Positions 1 through 6,436 of a stretch of 12,081 nucleotides of DNA are shown here, piece after piece (positions within the stretch are counted from its first letter, which is position 1; every line of letters begins with the position of its first letter). This DNA comes from Deltaproteobacteria bacterium (lineage in GTDB: Bacteria > Myxococcota_A > UBA9160 > SMWR01). The notes below the pieces were generated by a model. The model had not been told where the DNA came from. It saw only the letters and a program-made list of their open reading frames with translations, and ran no database searches. Made by a program: the position numbers and the translations under genes. The stretch is taken from contig JAFDAW010000124.1 of the NCBI GenBank assembly GCA_019313605.1, positions 1 through 12,081 of the forward strand, in the 5' to 3' direction.

Positions 1-24
1 GCATTCTGTCGAACAGACCGCAAA

Positions 25-38
25 CCCGTCCAAACGGG
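25..38 (-). terminator. weak hairpin downstream of the TonB receptor gene
   Basis: A perfect 5-bp stem (CCCGT / ACGGG) with a 4-base loop lies about 33 bases past the receptor stop codon on the minus strand. It is followed by GTTTGC and not by a true T-run, so it is at best a weak intrinsic terminator. A second small inverted repeat (TCTGT-CGA-ACAGA) follows at 5-17. Confidence 0.25.
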
Positions 39-70
39 CAAACGAATCTGAAGATCTCGTCGTCGCGTGC

Positions 71-2176
71 CTAATAACGAACTTGCAGCGTTGCGATTAC
101 GCCTACGCCGGGCGCTTGAATGCCGGAACCATGTTCGCGATAGGAAGCGTCCGTGAAATTCTCGACGGCGACAGTGCCGCTCCAGTGCTCGCCGACAGCC
201 AATCCCGCGCGTAGGTTTCCCGTCGCCCAACCGGGTGTCCCGCCCGGGTCGATGCGCGGATCGCGGATATCGCGGTCACTCAATCGGTTCTGCGGGCCAG
301 CGAAGCGCGTAAAAGCCTCCACCCACAGCGACTCCCACGGCGCCCATCGCAGGCCGACGAGCCCCTGTACCGGGGGGACCCGATCCGCAGGTTGCTCGTA
401 GCCGTTCGCGCCATCTTCCTCGCCCCAGGTCCAGAACACGTGGCCCCTGAGCTGGAGATCGTCGCGGACGTCGACCTCGACCCGCGCCTCCGCGCCCGAA
501 AGCCACACGCGATTCAGATTGGCGCTCTGCACCACGTCGCGCCCATCTGGGGTGATGCTTCCTGTAAAGACAGAATCGATCTTGTCGCGATAAATGGATC
601 CGAAACCGAAGATTTCGCCCCGAAATCGCGGTCGAAGAATCTTGAGGCCAAGGTCGATCGTATAGATCACCTCTGCATCGAGATCTCGACTCGGGATGTT
701 GAAGCGATTGCCCGGGCGGGCCCCCAGCGTCCCGAGGTCGAATACGTTCGGCGCGCGAAACCCCCGGCTCAAGTTCGTTACCAGCCGCACGCCCGATCCC
801 AGACTCCATAGTGCACCCAGGGAACCGGTTACATCATCGAGGTGAATTTCCGTAGCTGACGTTGCGTTAGTTGCTTTGATCTTCGTGTCTACGTGCGAGT
901 ATCGGATGCCCGCGTTGATCTCGAAGCGCTCCCCGAGCTGCATCTGCGCGTTCGCGTAGGCCCCATACGAATTCATCTGGGAGTCATCGGGAAAGCGACT
1001 GGCAACGCTGCTCGACAAACCGCCCGCAAGATCGGTCTCCTCGCGCTCACTGGAAACCGTGTCGAAATAAGATTCGACGCCCCAGGAGAGCGAGAGCCAG
1101 GGTTTTGGATGACTAACGCCGTGTCCCGCAAAGCCGAGCAGTCGGCTGCGGTTTCGCTCCCTGTTTTCGATCGCGCTCTCATGAGCGCGCGTCCGCCGAT
1201 CGTCTCGAATTTGCTGAAATGCAGCGTCGAAGCTCAGCGAATCAATGAAGCCCGGCACCACTTCTTTCATACGGTGCTGCAGGTGGCCAAAAATCCGCTC
1301 CAGCGGCTCGTAGTCCCAGAGGTCGGAGGAAGGCTCGGTCTGTCCGAATCCGGCCACGAGCTCGTCGTAGCGCGGTGTTTCGGGCTGCCGCTGCATCTGG
1401 AAATCGAGTGTCGTTCGATGGTCGGGAGCTGGCTCCCAAAGCACACTCGCATCCCCGCCGATCATCGTGTAGTCGCTGGGACGCTGCCGCCCGGTGTTTC
1501 CTCCTCCGCGCAGATCCTCCGTAGCCAGATACGAGAACCCGGCACCGATCCCAAAATCTTTTCGGCCAGCGGCCAGATTCGCGTACACGGATCGCGAAAG
1601 GTCTGCCGAGCCAAAGCGCGCATCGAGTCCGCCACGTGCCTTCCAGTCCTCCGAGTCGAATTCGGGTTTACGCGTCAGGACCTGGATCACGCCTCCCATC
1701 GCATCGCTTCCATAGAGGACCGATGCGGGCCCCCGCACAATCTCGATGCGCTGAGCCATGTGAGAGCCCACCAGAGCCAGGTAGGGATTGGGCGACGAGC
1801 GGTAGATGGCGTGGTTGAGGCGCATACCGTCCACAAGATTGAGAACAGCAGATCCCGTCAACCCCCGGATATAGGGCGAACCCTGTCCGACGGTCGTGGC
1901 CTGAATGTGGACGTTCGGCGTCTCTCGCAAGGCATCCGTCAGCACTTCAGGAGAACGTTCAGACAGCGCCTGGCCGTCGATCACCTGAGCGGGAACCGAC
2001 ACATCCGCAAGTTCCGACTCGACCCTCGTTCCCGTAACCTGAATGATTTCGATGGGCCGATCATCGGTTTGCGTTGAGGGAGCAGATTCTATTGGCGCTG
2101 GGTTCGGTTCGGCTGAGAGGTGCCCCGCATAGCCGACCCAGACCGCGCAGGACATGAGGCAGGCCACGCGATGCAC
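71..2176 (-). CDS. TonB-dependent outer-membrane receptor (substrate unknown)
   Basis: This is a gated outer-membrane beta-barrel that takes up a scarce ligand (iron chelate, haem, cobalamin or similar) using energy from TonB-ExbB-ExbD. The start is taken as GTG at 2176, with GAGG nine bases upstream, giving 701 residues. That leaves a basic n-region, a hydrophobic core (VACLMSCAVWVGYAG) and a likely cleavage after HLSA near residue 22. ATG at 2155 is an alternative, and the frame stays open to 2407 but that part reads as leader. A TonB-box-like stretch (IEIIQVTGTR) lies near residues 42-51. The plug domain spans about 53-170 and carries LVDGMRLN and the family signature RIEIVRGPASVLYGSDAMGG. 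The remainder is strand-rich barrel with a C-terminal segment ending in Tyr, as outer-membrane proteins usually do. The tail DASYREHGSGIQAPG resembles receptors often annotated for haem or haemoglobin, but the substrate cannot be assigned. Length is normal for the family. Confidence 0.93.
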   Translation of the reverse strand: MHRVACLMSCAVWVGYAGHLSAEPNPAPIESAPSTQTDDRPIEIIQVTGTRVESELADVSVPAQVIDGQALSERSPEVLTDALRETPNVHIQATTVGQGSPYIRGLTGSAVLNLVDGMRLNHAIYRSSPNPYLALVGSHMAQRIEIVRGPASVLYGSDAMGGVIQVLTRKPEFDSEDWKARGGLDARFGSADLSRSVYANLAAGRKDFGIGAGFSYLATEDLRGGGNTGRQRPSDYTMIGGDASVLWEPAPDHRTTLDFQMQRQPETPRYDELVAGFGQTEPSSDLWDYEPLERIFGHLQHRMKEVVPGFIDSLSFDAAFQQIRDDRRTRAHESAIENRERNRSRLLGFAGHGVSHPKPWLSLSWGVESYFDTVSSEREETDLAGGLSSSVASRFPDDSQMNSYGAYANAQMQLGERFEINAGIRYSHVDTKIKATNATSATEIHLDDVTGSLGALWSLGSGVRLVTNLSRGFRAPNVFDLGTLGARPGNRFNIPSRDLDAEVIYTIDLGLKILRPRFRGEIFGFGSIYRDKIDSVFTGSITPDGRDVVQSANLNRVWLSGAEARVEVDVRDDLQLRGHVFWTWGEEDGANGYEQPADRVPPVQGLVGLRWAPWESLWVEAFTRFAGPQNRLSDRDIRDPRIDPGGTPGWATGNLRAGLAVGEHWSGTVAVENFTDASYREHGSGIQAPGVGVIATLQVRY

Positions 2177-2298
2177 GACTCTGCGCCTCGCTCCGAGCAA
2201 TCCGGTTATATCCGCGAATGGCTGCTCCACATTCAGCTCTGCACCGCTCCATCCCGTACACCTGCGGAAACAAAATCGCTCCCAACCCGGATTCAGGC

Positions 2299-2314
2299 AT
2301 CTGTCAAAAGGCAA
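2299..2314 (-). promoter_or_regulatory. B12-box-like sequence in the receptor leader (doubtful)
   Basis: The minus strand reads AAGCCGATAACTTGCC, preceded by CGACGA. This recalls the 3' B12 box of cobalamin riboswitches (roughly RAGYCMGGAGACCKGCC), with a one-base gap and several mismatches. It lies about 120 bases upstream of a TonB receptor, a typical place for such a switch. The other conserved core elements (GCCACTG, GGGAAGG, and the upstream GGTG..AA.TCC block) were looked for upstream and not found, so a full riboswitch is not supported. Confidence 0.15.
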
Positions 2315-2484
2315 GTTATCGGCTTTCGTCGATGTTGAAAACGACGTTAGCCGGGATCGGGCTTCAATCCCTGGATCTGCGCCGCGAAGTTCGGAGGAGC
2401 CGGTCATTGTATCGGCGGATCAGGAATTGAAGCGGGGTCTTCGCCAACGTCCGATACGAGGCTCGAGTTCAGGCGGTCAACGCA

Positions 2485-2503
2485 ACAAGCTCTCTTAGCT
2501 TGT
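2485..2503 (-). terminator. hairpin ACAAGCT / AGCTTGT
   Basis: A perfect 7-bp inverted repeat with a 5-base loop lies about 60 bases past the stop of the propeller gene. There is no T-run after it, only TTGCGTT on the minus strand. It could be part of a terminator or transcript-end structure together with the larger repeat at 2511-2553. Confidence 0.3.
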
Positions 2504-2510
2504 CTTCAGG

Positions 2511-2553
2511 GCAACGGAACTCCAAGGTCTTTCGAGGTCGCTGGTTCCGTTGC
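2511..2553 (-). terminator. 10-bp perfect inverted repeat after the propeller gene
   Basis: GCAACGGAAC at 2511-2520 is an exact inverted copy of GTTCCGTTGC at 2544-2553, separated by 23 bases. It begins 8 bases after the TAA stop of the propeller gene. The position suggests a 3'-end stem, perhaps a factor-dependent terminator or an mRNA-stabilising structure. The long loop and missing T-run argue against a classic intrinsic terminator. Confidence 0.4.
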
Positions 2554-2560
2554 AGAGCGG

Positions 2561-3370
2561 TTACCCAGGGCGAGATCCAGCCGACCGTCGACGCGCGAGT
2601 GCCGCCAGCAGCGTGGCTCCCGCGAGGAGCTGGTAGACTGCCGCGGGCTCGGGCACCGGAATGCCGCGCGTGTACCAGCTACCGCCCGGGCCGATATAGT
2701 GCGTCCCCGCACCCCAGATGATGTGGTTGACGTCGTTGCCATCGATCGCGATCTCGAAGTAATCGCCGTACACGAAGTCGTATCCCAACGGGCCCTTGTA
2801 GGGCGCTCCCGCGTCTAGATCCGACAACAGCTCCGATTCGCTCCAGCTGGCACCGCCATCGAGCGTGTTGACCATCCAGGTGTTCCACGCGCCCATGTAG
2901 CCCTCGCGATCGTCCTGCCAGACGACGCGAAAGTCACCGGGAACCGTGCGCGATGCCACCATTGCGGGGAATGAATTGTTGACGCCAGCGATCCCACTCG
3001 AGATTTCCGTGCGGTTGCTCCAGACGACACCATCCGATGAGGTGCGCGCCCACAATCGATGTGGTTGGAGCGCGATATCGCCTGCGTTGTAGGAGATCAT
3101 GACCAGCCCGTTCACATCGATTGCGAGGCCGATCTCGGGCCCCAAGAAGTTGAAGTAACAGCCGTCGACCGTCGGGCAGTCCGGCGCCTCGGTCGAAGAG
3201 TCGAGAAGGGTCGTCGTCCAGCTCGCCCCGTCGTCGGTCGATCGCAAGACGTTGATGTAAGTCAGGCCGGTGTAGTTAGAGGTGTAGTCGGCCGCTGCGA
3301 AATAGACGTCGCCATTGGGGGCGATGGCGCCCGCGGAGGTAAACCATTGCCGCCCGTTGTTGGTGATCTG
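2561..3370 (-). CDS. Asp-box beta-propeller, C-terminal part, with PEP-CTERM tail (frameshifted gene)
   Basis: This is the downstream piece of one gene whose start is at 3936; the two pieces lie in different frames. Joined at about 3370 they give roughly 458 residues. This part contains three Asp-box (BNR) motifs, STDDGASW, SSDGVVW and TLDGGASW, which are the repeated turn motifs of sialidase-like beta-propellers. The fold is clear, but no sialidase catalytic set (Arg triad, Tyr/Glu pair) was recognised, so enzyme activity should not be assumed. The C-terminus reads VPEPAAVYQLLAGATLLAAL followed by ARRR, a PEP-CTERM-like signal: a Pro-Glu-Pro motif, one hydrophobic segment and a basic end. 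Such tails direct exosortase-dependent sorting in exopolysaccharide-producing Gram-negatives. The first internal start (TTG at 3247) cuts into a propeller blade and has no separate signal peptide, so this is not an independent gene. Confidence 0.8.
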   Translation of the reverse strand, partial: QITNNGRQWFTSAGAIAPNGDVYFAAADYTSNYTGLTYINVLRSTDDGASWTTTLLDSSTEAPDCPTVDGCYFNFLGPEIGLAIDVNGLVMISYNAGDIALQPHRLWARTSSDGVVWSNRTEISSGIAGVNNSFPAMVASRTVPGDFRVVWQDDREGYMGAWNTWMVNTLDGGASWSESELLSDLDAGAPYKGPLGYDFVYGDYFEIAIDGNDVNHIIWGAGTHYIGPGGSWYTRGIPVPEPAAVYQLLAGATLLAALARRRSAGSRPG

Positions 3371-3936
3371 ATGATGTCGATCGGAGGATCATCCCAAGTG
3401 AGACCGTGATCGAACGAACGCTTTAGCAGTAAGTCCCACTGGTTTCCGACGATTCCCAGCGTGTAGACCGTGCCGTCGTCCGCCACTTCGACCAACGGAT
3501 CACCGGAGTTGGGCTCGAAGACCTGGTCGGCCTCCCAGGTGGTGCCCCCGTCCACCGACCGTCGAAAGATGAGTTCGGCAGGACTGGTCGTGTATCGCGT
3601 GGTCATCTGATAGACATAGGGAGCACCCGGGTCCGCCGCGACGGCCGGCTCCCAATCATCGCCACCGCCCCACACGCGCTCTGAATCAAAGCCGCTCGTC
3701 GCCAGCGAGGCATGAGGGGTCAGCTGTACGTAGGTCTGCGAGGCGTAGGAGAGGCCGCTCCACTGCTTCTTCCTCTCTCCTCCCGGGCCATCGCGCTTAC
3801 CCTCTCGCGAATCTAGATCTCGTCGCTCGGCGTCGCTCGTCCGCACCGGTTTCTCGGTTTCGGTGGCGCAGTTCAAGGCAAAGAGCAGCGCGCATCCCAC
3901 TAGCAGATATAGGCGTAAGTGGTCTTTGCATAACAT
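3262..3936 (-). CDS. Asp-box beta-propeller, N-terminal part with signal peptide (frameshifted gene)
   Basis: This is the upstream piece of the gene completed by 2561-3370. The ATG at 3936 has GGAG ten bases upstream. Residues 1-24 form an export signal (LYLLVGCALLFALNC). The Cys is not in a canonical lipobox (ALNC), so lipoprotein status is doubtful. A charged linker (about 30-58) follows. Two Asp-box motifs are visible: SVDGGTTW near 127-134 and SFDHGLTW near 174-181. After residue 189 (codon ending at 3370) the frame turns into Pro/Ser/Thr-rich sequence and stops at 3262, while the minus-one frame continues with a natural propeller sequence (QITNNGRQWFTSAGAIAPNG). Real coding sequence in this frame therefore probably ends near 3370. 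The shift could be a true mutation or an assembly error. Confidence 0.78.
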   Translation of the reverse strand: MLCKDHLRLYLLVGCALLFALNCATETEKPVRTSDAERRDLDSREGKRDGPGGERKKQWSGLSYASQTYVQLTPHASLATSGFDSERVWGGGDDWEPAVAADPGAPYVYQMTTRYTTSPAELIFRRSVDGGTTWEADQVFEPNSGDPLVEVADDGTVYTLGIVGNQWDLLLKRSFDHGLTWDDPPIDIIRSPTTGGNGLPPRAPSPPMATSISQRPTTPLTTPA

Positions 3937-4018
3937 GGCTGGGTGACTCCAGGCGAGAGGGTTCGGCCAGCGCCGGGCTGAGTATCCGCTCTCACAAGAA
4001 GCACGAAAACGCCACTGA

Positions 4019-4024
4019 TGTCAA
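4019..4024 (-). promoter_or_regulatory. possible -35 element (TTGACA) for the propeller gene
   Basis: A perfect TTGACA on the minus strand lies about 85 bases upstream of the ATG at 3936. The best -10 candidate at 17-base spacing is CTTCTT, a weak match to TATAAT. This is a suggestion only. Confidence 0.15.
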
Positions 4025-4113
4025 GTAGATATAGAGCGCGCGGGTGTGTGGCGCGGTCGCTACGGGTCGCTGCTATGCGCAGCCCCTGGATCGTCGGGAG
4101 ATGGAGCAACGGT

Positions 4114-4248
4114 TTAACCTGATCCGCCGCGCAGATGAACGTTGGCCCCGTAGACGATCCAGCGCGGCTCGACCCGATCGTCGGATGGATCGGTCTTTCT
4201 CGAGATGCACCCCTTCCAAGATGGCAATGGCCTGCTTCCTAGTTGGGG
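4114..4248 (-). pseudogene. short coding-like scrap ending in NVHLRGGSG
   Basis: On the minus strand a frame ending in TAA at 4114-4116 reads DDRVEPRWIVYGANVHLRGG at its end, with GC-rich third positions like real coding DNA here. The only plausible start in that frame is GTG at 4248 (about 44 residues) and no good ribosome site was seen. In an adjacent frame just upstream (about 4190-4300) another protein-like run occurs (YEPSLGTWKSAPTRKQAIAI), so the stretch could be a decayed, frameshifted gene remnant. The phrase GANVHLR recalls, from memory only, the start of repeat-rich surface proteins of environmental deltaproteobacteria. It may equally be a small gene or chance. Confidence 0.2.
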
Positions 4249-4269
4249 CACTCTTCCAGGTGCCCAAAC
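4242..4269 (+). promoter_or_regulatory. hairpin in the pyrF leader
   Basis: GGGCAC (4246-4251) pairs with GTGCCC (4260-4265) around an 8-base loop. The stem can be extended by GTT / AAC flanks if one G and one A bulge. It ends about 50 bases before the pyrF start. Pyrimidine genes are often controlled through their leaders, but no attenuator T-run or leader peptide is visible, so the function is unknown. Confidence 0.25.
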
Positions 4270-4319
4270 TCGGCTCGTAGGGAAGTTCAGTTCGCAGCCA
4301 ATTGCAGTATCCTCGGGCC

Positions 4320-5204
4320 GTGCATTTTGCAGATGAACTCATCGGGCGGGTTCGCGATCTCGGGCATCCACTCTGTGTCGGGCTCGATCCACATCTCGAT
4401 CTGATTCCCGAGTCGTTTCAAAAAAGCACGATGCGCGCCGATGACCCCGCGACCCCCGAGGTCGTGCAAGCCTTCTGCCTCGAAGTCATCGATCGGCTCG
4501 AAAAGCGGGTCGCCGTCGTCAAACCCCAGATCGCGCTGTTCGAACAACTGGGATGGCGCGGCATCCAGGTTCTCGAGGTTCTCCTCGACCGCTGTCGCGC
4601 CAACGATCTGTTGGTCATTCTCGACGCCAAGCGCGGTGATATCGGATCGACCGCGGAAGGCTATGCGCGCGCCTACCTCGAACCCGGCGCAGGTCTCGGC
4701 GCAGACGCGATCACCGTCAATCCCTACATGGGTCGCGACACCCTGACTCCCTTCATCGATCGCTGCAGCGCCCACGGTCGAGGCGTCTTCGTTCTGGTCA
4801 AGACCAGCAATCCCGGCTCCGGCGATCTTCAGGATCGATCGCTCGAAGCCGCAACCGTCTTCGAGGCCGTTGCCGAAATGCTCACGGAGGATTGCCGGAG
4901 TCTTGTCGGGCCGGATACCGGTTGGTCCTCGCTCGGCGTCGTCGTCGGCGCAAACTTTGACGAGCAGGCCGAGCGGGTGCGTCAGATCCTCCCCGAGGCG
5001 CTCTTTCTCGTGCCGGGCTTTGGTGCCCAGGGCGCTGATGCCGAGCAGGCGGTTCGCGCATTTCGCGCGGGTAGCGGCGGGCGCGAGGGCGGAATCGTCA
5101 ATTCCTCACGAGCCATCTTGTTTCCAGAGTGCGAATCCTGGGAGACTGGATTCGAAGCTGCACTCGGCGAGGCGATCGATCGGCTCGCCGAGGCCGTGCG
5201 TTAG
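4320..5204 (+). CDS. pyrF: orotidine-5'-phosphate decarboxylase, type 2
   Basis: This cytosolic enzyme catalyses the last step of de novo UMP synthesis, decarboxylating OMP to UMP. The start is taken as GTG at 4320, giving 294 residues that begin MHFADELI, as family members usually do. TTG at 4302 would add six residues, and neither start has a strong ribosome site. Visible motifs are LCVGLDPHLDL (about 18-28), VKPQIALFEQLG (67-78), and the catalytic signature LDAKRGDIGST (101-111) with Asp102, Lys104 and Asp107. Further on are NPYMGRDTL (134-142), VKTSNPGSGDLQD (160-172) and the phosphate-binding end VPGFGAQGAD with NSSRAILFP (231-240, 261-269). This pattern and length mark the type-2 subfamily found in myxobacteria and actinobacteria, not the shorter E. 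coli type. It is the only plus-strand gene here and has no pyrimidine-pathway neighbours. Its TAG overlaps the stop codon of the convergent hydrolase gene. Confidence 0.96.
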   Translation: MHFADELIGRVRDLGHPLCVGLDPHLDLIPESFQKSTMRADDPATPEVVQAFCLEVIDRLEKRVAVVKPQIALFEQLGWRGIQVLEVLLDRCRANDLLVILDAKRGDIGSTAEGYARAYLEPGAGLGADAITVNPYMGRDTLTPFIDRCSAHGRGVFVLVKTSNPGSGDLQDRSLEAATVFEAVAEMLTEDCRSLVGPDTGWSSLGVVVGANFDEQAERVRQILPEALFLVPGFGAQGADAEQAVRAFRAGSGGREGGIVNSSRAILFPECESWETGFEAALGEAIDRLAEAVR

Positions 5205-6286
5205 TTCGATACATCCACGGCGTCGTGGATCGCTTGCGACAGCGCATTGACGGCCTTCGTTCCGGTGCGCGGCGCGGTCAATCCATTCGACAGGATGCAG
5301 ACGGCGAGATCCTTGCCGGGATCGCCCCAGGCGGTATTCACCAGGAAGTGCCCACCGTGACCAAAAGTGCCGGGGGTCGCGGTATTTCCGAAGTCGTCCA
5401 TCGATGGGATCGCGTGCTTGAGCCGAAAGCCCAGGCCCCAGGGAACATCGATGAGAAAGGTCCTGTCGATCGTTCCGACCGAGTGGGAGAAGGTGGCGAT
5501 CCGAGTCATTTCCGGCGAGAGCAACCGGCCATCGCTTCCCTCGCCCTCGTTCAACATCGCGCGATAGAAGCGAGTCATCTGGTTGGCACGCGATACGCCG
5601 TTGCCGCCCGGAATCACCGCTCGATGGGTGATCGGTTCGTTCCACCAATCGGCGCTGTCGGGAGCGCCTCTTTCCTCGCGCGTGAACACCTGCATCGCGG
5701 GTTGACTCAGGACCTCGGGATTTCCGAGCGAAAATCCGTCAGCCGCAATGCCGGCCGGGTCGAGCACCTTCTCGCGCAATGTCTCCCAAAGCGGCCGGTC
5801 GCGCAGGCGCTGAATCAATTCTCCCACGATGAACCAACTCGATGAGGGGTGGTAGCCGCGGTCCTTGCCGGGCTCCCACTGGGCTTCCATTTCGCAGACG
5901 GCGGCCAGTGCATCGTCCCAGTTGCGGGAGAAAACGCCAAGGGTGGTCATGCGCTTGCCCGAATCCGGGAAGCCTCCGCGGTGAGAGAGAAGGTGCCCTA
6001 TCGTACAGGCCTCCTTCCCGCGAACTCCAAATTCGGGAATATAATTGCGAACGCGGTCTCGCAGCTTCGCGCCGCCCTCATCGATGATTTGCAGAAGTGC
6101 GACGGCGATGATCGGTTTGGTGGAACTCCAGAGCAGATAGTTGGAATCGGGAGTCGCATCCTTTCCGACCGCCTCGTCGAAAACCAATTCGCCCCGCCAG
6201 TCGATGGCAACCTGGATCGACGGGCGGATGCCCTCGTCGATCTGCCGCTGCATCTCTCGCCGAAGGGCGTCGAAGCGATTGCTCAT
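5201..6286 (-). CDS. serine hydrolase of the beta-lactamase class C / esterase (CubicO-like) family
   Basis: The protein has the penicillin-binding-protein/class C beta-lactamase fold. Members include esterases, peptidases and lactonases as well as beta-lactamases, and the substrate cannot be told from sequence. ATG at 6286 is preferred because GGGAG lies six to seven bases upstream, giving 361 residues. An in-frame start at 6337 would add 17 residues without a signal peptide. Catalytic motifs are SSTK (Ser54 nucleophile, Lys57), a Tyr-containing motif YHPSS (Tyr145) in place of the YxN motif, and HGG (310-312, in FGHGGHF). HLLSHRGGFPD (98-108) is the family's conserved HLLTHTSG-type segment. 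No signal peptide or membrane segment is seen, so the enzyme is probably cytoplasmic. It lies 150 bases downstream of the S8 protease gene and converges on pyrF. A resistance role is not supported. Confidence 0.9.
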   Translation of the reverse strand: MSNRFDALRREMQRQIDEGIRPSIQVAIDWRGELVFDEAVGKDATPDSNYLLWSSTKPIIAVALLQIIDEGGAKLRDRVRNYIPEFGVRGKEACTIGHLLSHRGGFPDSGKRMTTLGVFSRNWDDALAAVCEMEAQWEPGKDRGYHPSSSWFIVGELIQRLRDRPLWETLREKVLDPAGIAADGFSLGNPEVLSQPAMQVFTREERGAPDSADWWNEPITHRAVIPGGNGVSRANQMTRFYRAMLNEGEGSDGRLLSPEMTRIATFSHSVGTIDRTFLIDVPWGLGFRLKHAIPSMDDFGNTATPGTFGHGGHFLVNTAWGDPGKDLAVCILSNGLTAPRTGTKAVNALSQAIHDAVDVSN

Positions 6287-6370
6287 TTCCACTCCCAGAT
6301 CCGCAAGGAGAGCGAGCATAGCTTCTTCCCAGCGCACGAAGGTCTTTCTGCGCTGATGCGCCTAGCCTTG

Positions 6371-6398
6371 AATTTACGAATTTACGAATTTACGAATT
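6371..6398. repeat. 8-base tandem repeat (AATTTACG x3.5)
   Basis: Three perfect copies of AATTTACG at 6371-6378, 6379-6386 and 6387-6394 are followed by a partial AATT. This AT-rich patch stands out in GC-rich surroundings. It lies 85-112 bases upstream of the serine hydrolase start and about 40 bases past the protease stop. Copy-number change could alter promoter or leader spacing, but no promoter was assigned. Confidence 0.9.
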
Positions 6399-6436
6399 CG
6401 TCGAGTGTGATCCGCTCGCCTGGTACTACGAATCAC

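Larger units (their letters stand above)
2177..2560 (-). other. 384-base intergenic and leader region upstream of the receptor
   Basis: No gene is supported here. The receptor reading frame stays open to 2407, but the translated residues are low-complexity and lack homology-like features, so this is probably untranslated leader. The region holds two inverted repeats (2511-2553 and 2485-2503) near the end of the upstream propeller gene, and a cobalamin-riboswitch-like 3' box at about 2299-2314, described separately. No convincing sigma-70 promoter was found: TTGACA occurs at about 2291-2296 on the minus strand but has no good -10 element at the right distance. Confidence 0.5.
3937..4319. other. 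383-base gap between divergent propeller gene and pyrF
   Basis: The region should carry the promoters of both divergent genes. On the minus strand a TTGACA hexamer (4019-4024) lies about 85 bases upstream of the propeller start, but only a poor -10 match (CTTCTT) sits 17 bases further on. A hairpin lies at 4242-4269 in front of pyrF. A short minus-strand frame ending at 4114 looks coding-like and is listed separately. No RNA gene was recognised. Confidence 0.5.

Noticed and set aside
893..2077. Long plus-strand open frame (394 codons) inside the receptor gene
   Set aside because: It is antisense to a well-supported TonB receptor, has no recognisable domain, and comes from the GC-rich codon pattern of the real gene.
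2177..2407. N-terminal extension of the receptor by 77 residues
   Set aside because: It would bury the signal peptide inside the protein, and the added residues look like translated leader.
4287..4775. Minus-strand open frame (162 codons) opposite the start of pyrF
   Set aside because: It is antisense to the conserved N-terminal half of pyrF and has no start signal or motif.
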